Below, in pieces: positions 24,694 to 32,473 of a stretch of DNA of 33,214 nt. The position numbers and the translations under genes were made by a program. A model generated the notes under the pieces. That model was not told where the DNA came from and did not search any database. It was given only the letters and a program-made list of their open reading frames with translations. The stretch covers positions 1-33,214 of the forward strand of contig JAJQBS010000100.1 of the NCBI GenBank assembly GCA_021203145.1, given 5' to 3'. Position 1 is the first letter of the stretch, and the number at the start of each line of letters is the position of its first letter. This stretch comes from Lachnospiraceae bacterium (GTDB lineage: Bacteria > Bacillota > Clostridia > Lachnospirales > Lachnospiraceae).

Positions 24694-25680
24694 TTAGTTG
24701 CGCCTGCGCCGACTGCGGAGATCCGCGTAGACAACGGCCAGCACGATCACACCGGTAATCACATACTGATACTGGCTCTGATAGCCCATTGCAAGAATCC
24801 CGACCTGCAGAAGCGCGATAATCACTACGCCAATAAAAGTGCCGCCGATCGAAGCAACGCCGCCCGCCATGGACGTGCCGCCCATGACGCAGCTCGCGAT
24901 CGCATCGTTGTTGAAGGTATCGCCGCCGCCCGGAAGCACGGTCGTGTAGACGCCCACGTAGAAAATCGCGGCCACGCCTGCCAGCCCTCCGCTGATAATA
25001 TAGGCGAGCATCTCCCATTTCTTTGTATTGACTCCGGAGAGACGCACCGCCTCGCGGTTGCTGCCGATGCACAGGATATAACGCCCCGGCATTGTTTTAT
25101 GTAAGACGATCGAACAGATTGCGCTACCCAATACCAGGATAATGATACCGGTAGGAACCTGTACACCGCCCACCTGCACCTTAATCAGGTTCTGATACCA
25201 GCCGCCCGGCCAGCTTACAGACTGCGTCCTGGTAAACACGCTGCCAACGCCCTTTGCGATCATCATGCTCGCCATGGATGTGATGAAGGATGGCAGACCG
25301 CCATACGCCACAAGAACACCGTTGATCGTGCCAAACGCCATACCGACCAGCACACTCACCAGAAGGCAGGCCGCCACCGGCCAGCTGCTCTTCGTCAGAA
25401 GCTGTCCGGAAATAAGCGCGCAGCAGAACATCACCGGTCCTACTGAGAAGTCAATCCCCCCTGTCGCGATGACGAATGTGACTCCCAGCGCAAGAAATCC
25501 AAGAAAATAAGCATAATTAAAAATACTCACAATGCGCGAATAGCTCAGGAAGGTCGTATTCGGCTTCATGATGGGTGTGAGGATGGCAAATAAGACAAAC
25601 AGCAGTACAAGTACGCAAAACAGAACCACTGTGTTGAAGCCAACCCTTTTGACGATTGTGTTGTTTCTGATTTTGTCCAC
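24694..25680 (-). CDS. Sugar ABC transporter permease (RbsC-type), first gene of second system
   Basis: A 328-residue BPD_transp_2 permease. I place the start at GTG 25680 because GGGAGG lies 7 bases upstream; an upstream ATG at 25701 has no Shine-Dalgarno. The reading frame opens VDKIRNNTIVKRVGFN and the first membrane segment follows. The block ATGGIDFSVGPVMFCCALISG is the family signature, and CVMGGTSMAGGVASIGG is the second. A TTGAAT-N16-TATAAT promoter lies about 120 bp upstream. It starts the four-gene operon that ends at 20939. Confidence 0.9.
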   Translation of the reverse strand: MDKIRNNTIVKRVGFNTVVLFCVLVLLFVLFAILTPIMKPNTTFLSYSRIVSIFNYAYFLGFLALGVTFVIATGGIDFSVGPVMFCCALISGQLLTKSSWPVAACLLVSVLVGMAFGTINGVLVAYGGLPSFITSMASMMIAKGVGSVFTRTQSVSWPGGWYQNLIKVQVGGVQVPTGIIILVLGSAICSIVLHKTMPGRYILCIGSNREAVRLSGVNTKKWEMLAYIISGGLAGVAAIFYVGVYTTVLPGGGDTFNNDAIASCVMGGTSMAGGVASIGGTFIGVVIIALLQVGILAMGYQSQYQYVITGVIVLAVVYADLRSRRRRN

Positions 25681-25801
25681 TGGATTCCCTCCCGGTTTCA
25701 TAAAAGAATTTAGGAAACAGCCGGAGTCTGTCTGCCAATATCCACAAAAAATCAGGCAGACGCCCTGCATTTTTTTTAATCATGCCCTCCAACTTCTTTC
25801 C

Positions 25802-25829
25802 ATTATACACGCTTTTCGTAAATATTCAA
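25802..25829 (-). promoter_or_regulatory. Promoter of the second transporter operon
   Basis: On the minus strand TTGAAT (25829-25824), a 16-bp spacer and perfect TATAAT (25807-25802) precede the permease start by about 120 bp. The 11-mer TCAGGCAGACG occurs at 25752-25762 and again at 25874-25884, one on either side of the promoter, as could suit looping by an AraC-type regulator. Confidence 0.55.
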
Positions 25830-25918
25830 CAAAAACTTGTAGGAAATCTTCTTCTTTAGATTTTTTTTATTTTTCAGGCAGACGTCAAGTGACAGGTTCG
25901 CCGTGTATAGTAACAAGA

Positions 25919-25965
25919 GCCTGCTTCAGGCCCAAAGGGCAGCCTGCTTCAGCGCCTGTTTCAGG
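25919..25965 (+). repeat. Three direct repeats upstream of the transaldolase promoter
   Basis: GCCTGCTTCAGG (25919-25930), GCCTGCTTCAG (25942-25952) and GCCTGTTTCAGG (25954-25965) start 23 and 12 bp apart, near two and one helical turns. The last ends 13 bp before the -35 box. This is the arrangement expected of activator binding sites. Confidence 0.65.
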
Positions 25966-25978
25966 CCATGTTTTTTCA

Positions 25979-26007
25979 TTGACATTCAGAATTTCGTGTA
26001 TTACTAT
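25979..26007 (+). promoter_or_regulatory. Promoter of the transaldolase gene
   Basis: A perfect TTGACA (25979-25984), a 17-bp spacer and TACTAT (26002-26007) precede the start at 26062. The flanks TTTTTTCATTGACATT and GTGTATTACTATTA are shared base for base with the fucU promoter. Confidence 0.7.
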
Positions 26008-26061
26008 TAAGACTATTAAGAAATGAAGCAGAAGCAAAAATTTTTCAGGAGGTTATTAAAT

Positions 26062-26757
26062 ATGAAATATTTGCTGGATACCGCGGATCTGGAAGCAATC
26101 CGTTTTTGCAGTGAGAGTTTCCCAATCTCAGGAGTCTCTACCAATCCCTCGATTGTCAGGACTTCCTTCGCAAAGCTCAAAGAAAAGCCGGATTTTTTTG
26201 CCCATATGAATGCAATCCGCACCGTGATTGGCCGGGAAAAAGCCTTCCATATCCAGGTCACCGCTCCAGACGCGGACGGTATGCTCCGGGACGCGGACGC
26301 GATCCTGAACCGTGTTGATGAGCAGGTATGTATAAAAATCCCCGTTACCATGGAAGGCCTCAGGGCAATGCAGGCATTAAAAAAGCAGGGCGTCACTGTT
26401 ACCGCGACCGCAGTGTATGGAAAGACGCAGGCGTTTCTCGCATTGGAAGCAGGTGCGGACTATATCGCGCCCTATTACAACCGCATGGAGAGCATGGGGC
26501 TGGATTCTGACGGTGTGATCGCAGCCATCGCGCAGATGATCGGCGAATATGAGTATCCGACAGAGATTCTGGCCGCCAGCTTTAAAAATGCCGGACAGAT
26601 AGAGCGCGCCTTTGAAGCCGGGGCGCAGAGTGCGACCATGGATCCGTCCATTCTGCTTGCGGCACTGAAGCAGCCCTATATCCTGGATGCCGTAGAAGCC
26701 TTCCAGTCTGACTGGAAATCTGTTTTTGGCGACGCTACGGCCGCGGAGCTTGATTAG
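26062..26757 (+). CDS. Transaldolase / fructose-6-phosphate aldolase family protein
   Basis: A 231-residue TIM-barrel of the small FSA/TalC transaldolase family, slightly longer than the usual 215-220. The N-terminal MKYLLDTADLEAIR carries the conserved Asp6, and GVSTNPSIV (24-32) the Asn28 motif. The Schiff-base lysine is K92 in VCIKIPVT. TATAVYGKTQAFLALEAGADYIAPY (115-138) is the family signature. ATG 26062 follows AGGAGG by 9 bases. It is the only plus-strand gene between the second transporter and the ADH/AKR remnant. It overlaps the convergent AKR remnant by 23 bp. Which aldehyde or ketose it uses is unknown; FSA activity is inferred only from family. Confidence 0.9.
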   Translation: MKYLLDTADLEAIRFCSESFPISGVSTNPSIVRTSFAKLKEKPDFFAHMNAIRTVIGREKAFHIQVTAPDADGMLRDADAILNRVDEQVCIKIPVTMEGLRAMQALKKQGVTVTATAVYGKTQAFLALEAGADYIAPYYNRMESMGLDSDGVIAAIAQMIGEYEYPTEILAASFKNAGQIERAFEAGAQSATMDPSILLAALKQPYILDAVEAFQSDWKSVFGDATAAELD

Positions 26758-27559
26758 CGGGTTTCGTTATATACCCATTTACATCCCATAAGTCCTCCCA
26801 GCTTTTCGCGCCGGGCCACAGGAACACCTGGCCTTTCACCAGACGGCAGTGTCTGTCCGCTCTCCGAATTTTCTCCTTCTCTTCGTCTGTCAGGGGATCT
26901 TCAGTGACACAGGCCAGATTGCTGGTATACTGCGGCTCTTTGACAGAAAACGGGATCGGTACCTGGCCTCTCTGAACAGCCCATTTTAAACACACCAGAG
27001 CAGGATGGATTCCGTGAGCTGCAGCAATTTCCACAACCTCTTTCATTTCCATGGCAGCCACATCCTCCGGCGTCCGGTCTCTTTCCGGCCTGGACGGTGA
27101 GCCAAGCGGACAAAAGCCGATCGGCAGCATCTGATGCGACACGGCGTAGTCGAAAAGCTCCGGCTGCTGGAAAGCAGGATGCAGCTCCATCTCGAGAGCA
27201 GCGGGTTTGATTCGGCACAGGGGAAGCACTGCCTCCAGCTTGGGAATCGTCATGTTGGACATGCCGATATATCTCACCAGTCCCTCATCCACCAGCTGCT
27301 CGCACTGTCTCCAGGCAACCATAAACTCGTCCACAGAAAAAGGACGGGAATCCGGGTTTCTGGAATCCCCATCACAGCCAGGCGCATGGTAGTTGGGGAA
27401 GGGCCAGTGAACAAAATACAGATCAATCTGCGAAAGCTTCAGATCCTGAAGGCTCTTTTTGCAGAAATCCAGTACCTGTCCCTCTCCATGCCTGTCGTTC
27501 CATACCTTGGATGTGATGAAAAGTTCCTCACGTTTTGCAAATTCATCTGCGATTGCCCG
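26735..27559 (-). pseudogene. Aldo/keto reductase, N-terminally truncated, part of a chimeric remnant
   Basis: The frame encodes about 274 residues of an aldo/keto reductase. It starts at [20 protein letters not shown] and runs through LYFVHWPFPNYHAPG, GLVRYIGMSNM, PIGFCPLGSPSRP and PALVCLKWAVQRG to the C-terminus. The AKR catalytic Lys (in TSKVW) and His (in FVHWP) remain. The first 50 or so residues, with the catalytic Asp and Tyr and the start codon, are gone. At its 5' edge it joins an alcohol dehydrogenase fragment out of frame. A GTG at 27334 is not preceded by a convincing ribosome site. Such reductases can act on lactaldehyde, so the loss may matter for this pathway. Confidence 0.8.
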
Positions 27560-27879
27560 CGCCGGCAGTCATTGCAGACGCCACAGCCGGAAATGTGGTA
27601 AACGATTACCCGATCGCCTTTCTTGAACCGGCGCAGCCCCTCGCCTTCCTCCACAATCTGACCGCAGGGCTCATGTCCCGCAATCATCCCCGGAATATAA
27701 GCCTCCGGTCCTTTCCCTACATGCTCCCGGTAAATGCAGCGGATATCGCTGCCGCAGATCGTGGTGGCCTTCGTCTTGATCAGAACCTGCGCATATCCAG
27801 GCCTCGGGATTTCAAAAACCTTCAGTTCTACTGTGCTGTTTCCGGGAAGAACAGCCCCTTTCATTGTCCTTGTCTCCAT
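27560..27879 (-). pseudogene. Zinc alcohol dehydrogenase, 5' fragment of a chimeric remnant
   Basis: From ATG 27879 (AGGAG about ten bases upstream) the frame encodes the N-terminal 107 or so residues of a medium-chain zinc dehydrogenase of the sorbitol/threonine dehydrogenase type. Visible motifs are [14 protein letters not shown] with the catalytic Cys, [18 protein letters not shown] with the GHE zinc motif, [11 protein letters not shown] and [11 protein letters not shown] with structural cysteines. Just after CRRG the dehydrogenase similarity stops and aldo/keto reductase sequence begins in another frame. The ADH frame runs to a stop at 27439 without further similarity. The NAD-binding domain is missing, so the product cannot be a working enzyme. 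Confidence 0.85.
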
Positions 27880-28153
27880 TTTTAATATACTCCTGTTTTT
27901 AAATTTAGAAATCGCAATCTGCCATTCCCTTGTCTCAGGCGATTTCATTCTATAACAAAAATGTCATTTATTTAAGATACCAGAAAGACAGATCGGAGAT
28001 GCTTAAATTCCGCTGAGCCCTGTATATACATATTTAGTCTTTTAAAGCCACCTACAGTGCTCTCACATGAATATAAACAAATTCAGCTAAAATTCAACCT
28101 TTTCGCTTCCAGTCTTTTTGTTTTCGTGGCCATAAAATGAGCAAGTTTTTTCA

Positions 28154-28182
28154 TTGACATTAAAATTTCTGTGTATTACTAT
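28154..28182 (+). promoter_or_regulatory. Promoter of fucU, in the divergent gap 27880-28238
   Basis: A perfect TTGACA (28154-28159), a 17-bp spacer and TACTAT (28177-28182). The flanks match the transaldolase promoter exactly over 16 and 14 bases. The remainder of the 359-bp gap upstream is AT-rich and I see no gene there. Confidence 0.7.
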
Positions 28183-28238
28183 TAGCAAAAAAAGGAATGT
28201 GAAGTGTATATGCATTGCACTCAAGAAAGGAGAACACT

Positions 28239-28694
28239 ATGTTAAAAGGAATTCCACCCATTTTATCCCCCGAGCTGCTGAAGGTGCTCTGTGAAATGGG
28301 GCACACGGACGAGCTGACCATTGGAGACGGCAATTTCCCCGGCCATTCATTCGGCACCCAGGTCATCCGCATGGACGGTCATGGCGTGCCGGAGATTCTG
28401 GATGCCATCCTGCAGGTTTTCCCGCTGGATACCTACCCGGATGAGAACGGCGTGATGGTTCCGCCCTGTACGCTCATGGCGGTTGAACCCGGCGACGATG
28501 CTAAGACGCCGATCTGGGACACCTATAAGGAAATCGTCGCAAAGTATGATGATCGCGGTGCTGCCTGTTTTGAAGAGATCAATAAATGGGATTTTTACAA
28601 GAAGACCCGCGCGAAATCCAGAGTCGTCATTATGAGCGGTGAGACCGCTATCTACGCGAATCTGATCCTGCGCAAAGGAGTAGTGAAAAGCTGA
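28239..28694 (+). CDS. fucU: L-fucose mutarotase (RbsD/FucU family)
   Basis: A 151-residue cytosolic mutarotase; L-fucose anomers are the likely substrate because fucI lies close by. ATG 28239 follows AAAGGAG by 6 bases. The opening MLKGIPPILSPELLKVLCEMGHTDEL places the catalytic-region His at 22 and Asp at 30 (IGDGNFPGHS). The C-terminal KSRVVIMSGETAIYANLILRKG is typical of FucU. The stop codon lies inside an 8-bp dyad GTGAAAAG/CTTTTCAC (28683-28712), and a stronger hairpin follows at 28722-28752. The neighbour downstream is the convergent AAA ATPase, so it is not in an operon with fucI, which is on the other strand 1.7 kb away. Confidence 0.93.
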   Translation: MLKGIPPILSPELLKVLCEMGHTDELTIGDGNFPGHSFGTQVIRMDGHGVPEILDAILQVFPLDTYPDENGVMVPPCTLMAVEPGDDAKTPIWDTYKEIVAKYDDRGAACFEEINKWDFYKKTRAKSRVVIMSGETAIYANLILRKGVVKS

Positions 28695-28721
28695 GGATCC
28701 GCCGCTTTTCACCTGATAGTA

Positions 28722-28752
28722 CAGGCTTTGGCTGTAATACAGTCAAAGCCTG
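28722..28752. terminator. Hairpin between fucU and the AAA ATPase
   Basis: CAGGCTTTGGCTG (28722-28734) pairs with CAGTCAAAGCCTG (28740-28752) with one G-U pair and a 5-base loop. It lies 28 bp beyond fucU and 13 bp beyond the convergent ATPase stop, so it may serve both. The U-tract is weak. Confidence 0.65.
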
Positions 28753-28764
28753 CTTGTTAACCCT

Positions 28765-29964
28765 TCATCGTAATTCCAGCAGGAACGATACTGCATTTTT
28801 ATGAATGATCCCATCTCTGGAAAAATCCATCTTGTCAAAAGAAATGACATATTTCGGGTAATTATCGTCAATTTCCTTAAACGCGCCAAATTCGCGGTCT
28901 ATCACATTCTGATCATAAAGATAATATGCCACCTGGTAATATTCTTTTTTCTGCTCACGGATTGCAACAAAATCCACTTCTCCTTTTCTTGTTTTTCCCA
29001 CATAGACATCAAATCCACGGATTAACAGCTCGTTATAAACAACATTTTCCAGCAGTGCGCCCATTTCCAGCTTGTAACCGGAATTTCGAATTCTGCCCAA
29101 TCCCATATCCGTCAGATAGTACTTATCCATTTTAGTCAGAATCCGTTTCCCACGGATATCATATCTGGCTGCACGCTGCATTATGAGAGACGCGGTAATA
29201 TGTTCCAGATAGTTATAAATGGTTTCTTTGGAAACCTTTCGGTTTTCACTTAAAAAATAACTCGAAACAGCGCTGGCGGAAAAAGTCTGTGAAGGATTGC
29301 ATACCAGGTATTCAACCAACCGGTTAAACAGAGCAATGTCTTTAATCCCGGCACGCTGTACGATGTCGCGCAAAACAATTGTATCAAACAAATCACGCAA
29401 AAATGTTTTCGTCTGCTCTTCGTTTTCCATCTGGAAGCGCTGCGGCATGCCTCCCCAGCTCATATAATCCAGCAAAATTTCGTCCGTGACGGCGTCCTTT
29501 TGGAGAGCTCTGCATTCACATGCCTCAGCAAAGGAAAAAGGATACATACGAAAGCTGACGGTTCTGCCAGACAGAAATGTCGCCAGTTCTCCCGAAAGCA
29601 GTTTCCCATTTGACCCGGTGATAAAGATACTGGTATTATACTTCATTCGAATGGAATTGATTACTCGTTCAAAATCTGGAACCATCTGAATCTCATCAAA
29701 AAACAAATAATACTTCTTCTCTGTCGTTACTTTCGACTTAATATATTCGTGCAGCTCCTTCCCCGAATGTATAAATGAATAATCATAATCTTCAAAATTC
29801 AGATACAGAATCTGGTCTTCTCTTACACTCTGCTCCCGCAGTTCTTCCATAATCTGCATCAACAGGACTGATTTCCCGCATCTGCGAATCCCGGTAATCA
29901 CCTTGATCAGATCCGTATGATAAAACCCCCGAATATGGGATAAATACTGTTCTCTTTTTATCAT
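28765..29964 (-). CDS. AAA-family ATPase with DUF4143 domain
   Basis: A 399-residue protein with the AAA_14 plus DUF4143 architecture common in Clostridia and Bacteroidetes, with no established physiological role. Walker A is GIRRCGKS at 25-32; Walker B is YYLFFDEIQMV near 85-95, where LFFDE has the acidic pair. The middle part contains IFITGSNGKLLSG, a sensor-like segment, and FSFAEAC. The C-terminal DUF4143 part has LTDMGLGRIRNSGYKLEMGALLENVVYNEL and VDFVAIREQKK, a restriction-endonuclease-like strand pattern. I chose ATG 29964 with AAGG 6 bases upstream over ATG 30021, which has no site. It has its own promoter and no partner gene. It does not appear related to sugar use. Confidence 0.9.
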   Translation of the reverse strand: MIKREQYLSHIRGFYHTDLIKVITGIRRCGKSVLLMQIMEELREQSVREDQILYLNFEDYDYSFIHSGKELHEYIKSKVTTEKKYYLFFDEIQMVPDFERVINSIRMKYNTSIFITGSNGKLLSGELATFLSGRTVSFRMYPFSFAEACECRALQKDAVTDEILLDYMSWGGMPQRFQMENEEQTKTFLRDLFDTIVLRDIVQRAGIKDIALFNRLVEYLVCNPSQTFSASAVSSYFLSENRKVSKETIYNYLEHITASLIMQRAARYDIRGKRILTKMDKYYLTDMGLGRIRNSGYKLEMGALLENVVYNELLIRGFDVYVGKTRKGEVDFVAIREQKKEYYQVAYYLYDQNVIDREFGAFKEIDDNYPKYVISFDKMDFSRDGIIHKNAVSFLLELR

Positions 29965-30062
29965 GATGCGCCTTGCCTCCCCTGCTGTTTTAAATCCATT
30001 ATCTGATTTTAGCATTTTCAAAATTGTGCCGAAAAAGTCTGATATGAAATATTTCTTGTAAT

Positions 30063-30091
30063 AGTATAGTACTTTCTCGCAAAAAAGTAAA
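30063..30091 (-). promoter_or_regulatory. Promoter of the AAA ATPase gene
   Basis: On the minus strand TTTACT (30091-30086), a 17-bp spacer and TATACT (30068-30063) lie about 100 bp ahead of ATG 29964. Confidence 0.45.
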
Positions 30092-30272
30092 GTAAATTCG
30101 TTATTGTCGAACTAAATATTTGAAAAAGAAATTAAGTCCATTTAATTTTGAATTTTGCTCCATGGATTGGATCTGCAGGATCGAGCAGGAGACGGATAGC
30201 CGACTCCTGTCCGCCCTCGCCGACAGGGGCGGCTTTAGCCGCAAAACACTTTGCCCGGCCGTGCGTATTAAA

Positions 30273-30311
30273 AGCCCCGGTAAGTGTATACATGACACAC
30301 TTGCCGGGGCT
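30273..30311 (-). terminator. Terminator of fucI, in the gap 29965-30422
   Basis: AGCCCCGGTAAGTGT (30273-30287) pairs with ACACTTGCCGGGGCT (30297-30311), 15 bp with one G-U. TTTTAAT follows on the minus strand, 112 bp past the fucI stop. The rest of the 458-bp gap has GC-rich minor dyads (30185-30245, for example GCGGC/GCCGC) and no gene that I can support. Confidence 0.8.
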
Positions 30312-30422
30312 CCGCAATTCATTCTTCAGTCCGTTTTGCACAGAGTTCTACATTTTTTCAGAACATCTTGTCCTGAATTCTTTATTTCTGAATACAATAC
30401 CCTGCACCGGCGGCCAGTCCCG

Positions 30423-32225
30423 CTATTTCTTATAGAACGGCCCAAAGTTCTTGCAGGCGCGGTAGTCTGCGCCTTCCTTGTCCATGCCGAACGCATTCCA
30501 CGCAGCCGGGCGGAAGATCTTCTCCTCCGGGACATTGTGCATGCATACCGGGATACGCAGCATCGAGCACATGGTGATCAGGTCTGCGCCGATATGGCCA
30601 TAGCTGATCGCGCCATGGTTCGCGCCCCAGTTGTTCATCACGTCATAGGCAGTCTTGAACGGAGAACCTTCCTTGCCGTCGCAGCGCGGTGAGAACCAGG
30701 TGCACGGCCAGGTGTAGTCGGTTCTCTTCCAGAGAATGTCGGATACCTCATCCGGCAGGTTCACGGTCCAACCCTCCGCGATCTGCAACACCGGGCCAAG
30801 TCCCTTGACAAGGTTCAGGCGGATCATGGTCGCCGGCATCTCAGCACGGGTCAGGAACCGGGAGGAATAGCCGCCGCCGCGGAAATAGCCGTTATCCGCC
30901 GCGTTCCAGGTGGTCGCCTTCAGGCAGGCCTGCATATCCTCCTCTGTCATCTCATACCATGGCTTGATCACGCCGTTGCCGTTCTCATCCTTCACTTCGC
31001 CGCAGGCGTCCAGGCAGCAGGCGCCGGAATTGATCAGGTGGATGAAGCCGTCCGCTTCTTTGGCTTTGCCAGTGATCTCATAGCCGGTCGCTCTCTTGCA
31101 CGCGCTTGCGCTCCAGTAGGTACGGACATCCGCAAACATCTGCGCGCGGTTTGTCAGAAGCTTCATGAACAGCATGCCAAGACCATTCAGTGCGTCATTC
31201 TCAGTCGCCAGTACATAGGTTTCACGTGGTCCGTTCCAGTCGAAGGATGTATTCAGCATTGCCTCCGGGAAGTCGCAGTTTGGATAAAAGTCGGTCCACT
31301 GTCTCTGTCCCTGGAATCCGCCCACGATCGCATTGTGGCCGACGGCCTCCTCCTCGCAGCCCTCCGGAAGGTTTGGATTGCCATTGTAGAGATCCTTGAT
31401 GATACACATCATCTTAACGATAAACTCCCAGTCCTTCTCCTTCTGCTCCGGCGACTTCTGAATAAACTCCGGATTCTTGTCGAAGCCCTCCGGGCAGTTT
31501 TCCTTCGTCCACTTCAGAGCCTTCTGATATTCTTCTTCATCATAAATATTCTCAGACATGCGACGGATGATCTCAACCTCATCAATCGACTCTACACGCA
31601 TACCGAGATAAGACTCGATGAAATCCTGATCCATGATGGAGCCGCCGATACCCATTGTAACGGACCCGATCTGCAGATAGGATTTCCCGCGCATGGTCGC
31701 CACCGCAACTGCCGCGCGCCCAAAACGGAGCAGCTTCTCCTCTACGTCTGCCGGGATGGATGTGTCATCCGCCTCGCAGACCTCATGTCCGTAAATGCCA
31801 AATGCCGGAAGTCCCTTCTGCGCGTGGGTGGCAAGCACGGAAGCCAGGTAGACCGCGCCCGGTCTCTCTGTACCATTGAAGCCCCAGACTGCCTTGATCG
31901 TATTTCGATCCATATCCATGGTCTCAGAACCGTAGCACCAGCATGGTGTCACAGTCAGCGTAATCGCAACGCCCTCTTTTTCAAACTTCGCCTGGCACGC
32001 GGCAGCCTCCGCCACGCGGCCGATCGTCGTGTCTGCGATGACTACCTTTACCGGGTCGCCGTTCGAGTATCTCAGATTATCTTCAAATAACTTTGCAGCA
32101 GACTTCGCCATATTCATCGTCTGCTCTTCCAGCGACTCACGAACCTTCAATACTCCGCGCCGCCCGTCAATGGTCGGGCGAATCCCGATAACAGGATAGT
32201 CACCGATTAACCTGCTTTTTGCCAT
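30423..32225 (-). CDS. fucI: L-fucose isomerase
   Basis: A 600-residue manganese-dependent aldose-ketose isomerase that turns L-fucose into L-fuculose. ATG 32225 has GGAGGT 7 bases upstream, and the protein then opens [24 protein letters not shown] as in E. coli FucI (591 residues). Predicted metal-site residues are E342 (ATENDAL), D366 (MFADVRTYW) and H537 ([13 protein letters not shown]). The E-D spacing of 24 equals that of E. coli E337 and D361. It is monocistronic here, ending at the terminator at 30273-30311. No fuculokinase or fuculose-phosphate aldolase gene is visible in the window. Confidence 0.96.
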   Translation of the reverse strand: MAKSRLIGDYPVIGIRPTIDGRRGVLKVRESLEEQTMNMAKSAAKLFEDNLRYSNGDPVKVVIADTTIGRVAEAAACQAKFEKEGVAITLTVTPCWCYGSETMDMDRNTIKAVWGFNGTERPGAVYLASVLATHAQKGLPAFGIYGHEVCEADDTSIPADVEEKLLRFGRAAVAVATMRGKSYLQIGSVTMGIGGSIMDQDFIESYLGMRVESIDEVEIIRRMSENIYDEEEYQKALKWTKENCPEGFDKNPEFIQKSPEQKEKDWEFIVKMMCIIKDLYNGNPNLPEGCEEEAVGHNAIVGGFQGQRQWTDFYPNCDFPEAMLNTSFDWNGPRETYVLATENDALNGLGMLFMKLLTNRAQMFADVRTYWSASACKRATGYEITGKAKEADGFIHLINSGACCLDACGEVKDENGNGVIKPWYEMTEEDMQACLKATTWNAADNGYFRGGGYSSRFLTRAEMPATMIRLNLVKGLGPVLQIAEGWTVNLPDEVSDILWKRTDYTWPCTWFSPRCDGKEGSPFKTAYDVMNNWGANHGAISYGHIGADLITMCSMLRIPVCMHNVPEEKIFRPAAWNAFGMDKEGADYRACKNFGPFYKK

Positions 32226-32299
32226 CTTTTTTACCTCCATGATCATAATATGTACATTTTTGCCAACGTTTTTCTTTGAGAAACCCATTCGCTGAGGCA

Positions 32300-32305
32300 A
32301 TTATA
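32300..32305 (-). promoter_or_regulatory. -10 element of fucI
   Basis: A perfect TATAAT on the minus strand, about 75 bp ahead of ATG 32225, has no good -35 box at 17 bp, so activation is likely. GAAAAACGTTGGCA (32274-32261) is a weak cre-like match in the leader. Confidence 0.5.
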
Positions 32306-32390
32306 CACCATTCTTTTCCTAAATGCACGAAAAATATTCTCAAAAATCTATAAACTGTATTTATTGTGTCCCTGCGTATCATAGAATTCA

Positions 32391-32421
32391 AACCCCCTCT
32401 CCAAAAATCGGGGAGGGGGTT
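32391..32421 (-). terminator. Terminator of the L,D-transpeptidase gene
   Basis: AACCCCCTCTCC (32391-32402) pairs with GGGGAGGGGGTT (32410-32421) with one G-U. It lies 52 bp past the stop at 32474 on the minus strand. The U-tract is short (TTTG). Confidence 0.65.
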
Positions 32422-32473
32422 ATTCGCACTACAGTGCATCCTGTCAACATAATCCGTCCCGACAGTCACTGCG

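Noticed and set aside
25911..25970. CRISPR-like array
   Set aside because: The three repeats are only 11-12 bp with uneven spacing and no spacers, so they are operator-like, not CRISPR.
30120..30260. Possible structured RNA or small gene in the GC-rich stretch before the fucI terminator
   Set aside because: There are only short unrelated dyads, with no start codon and ribosome site, and no known RNA pattern that I could recognise.
32261..32274. cre (CcpA) site before fucI
   Set aside because: The match lacks the conserved leading TG; it is mentioned only as weak.
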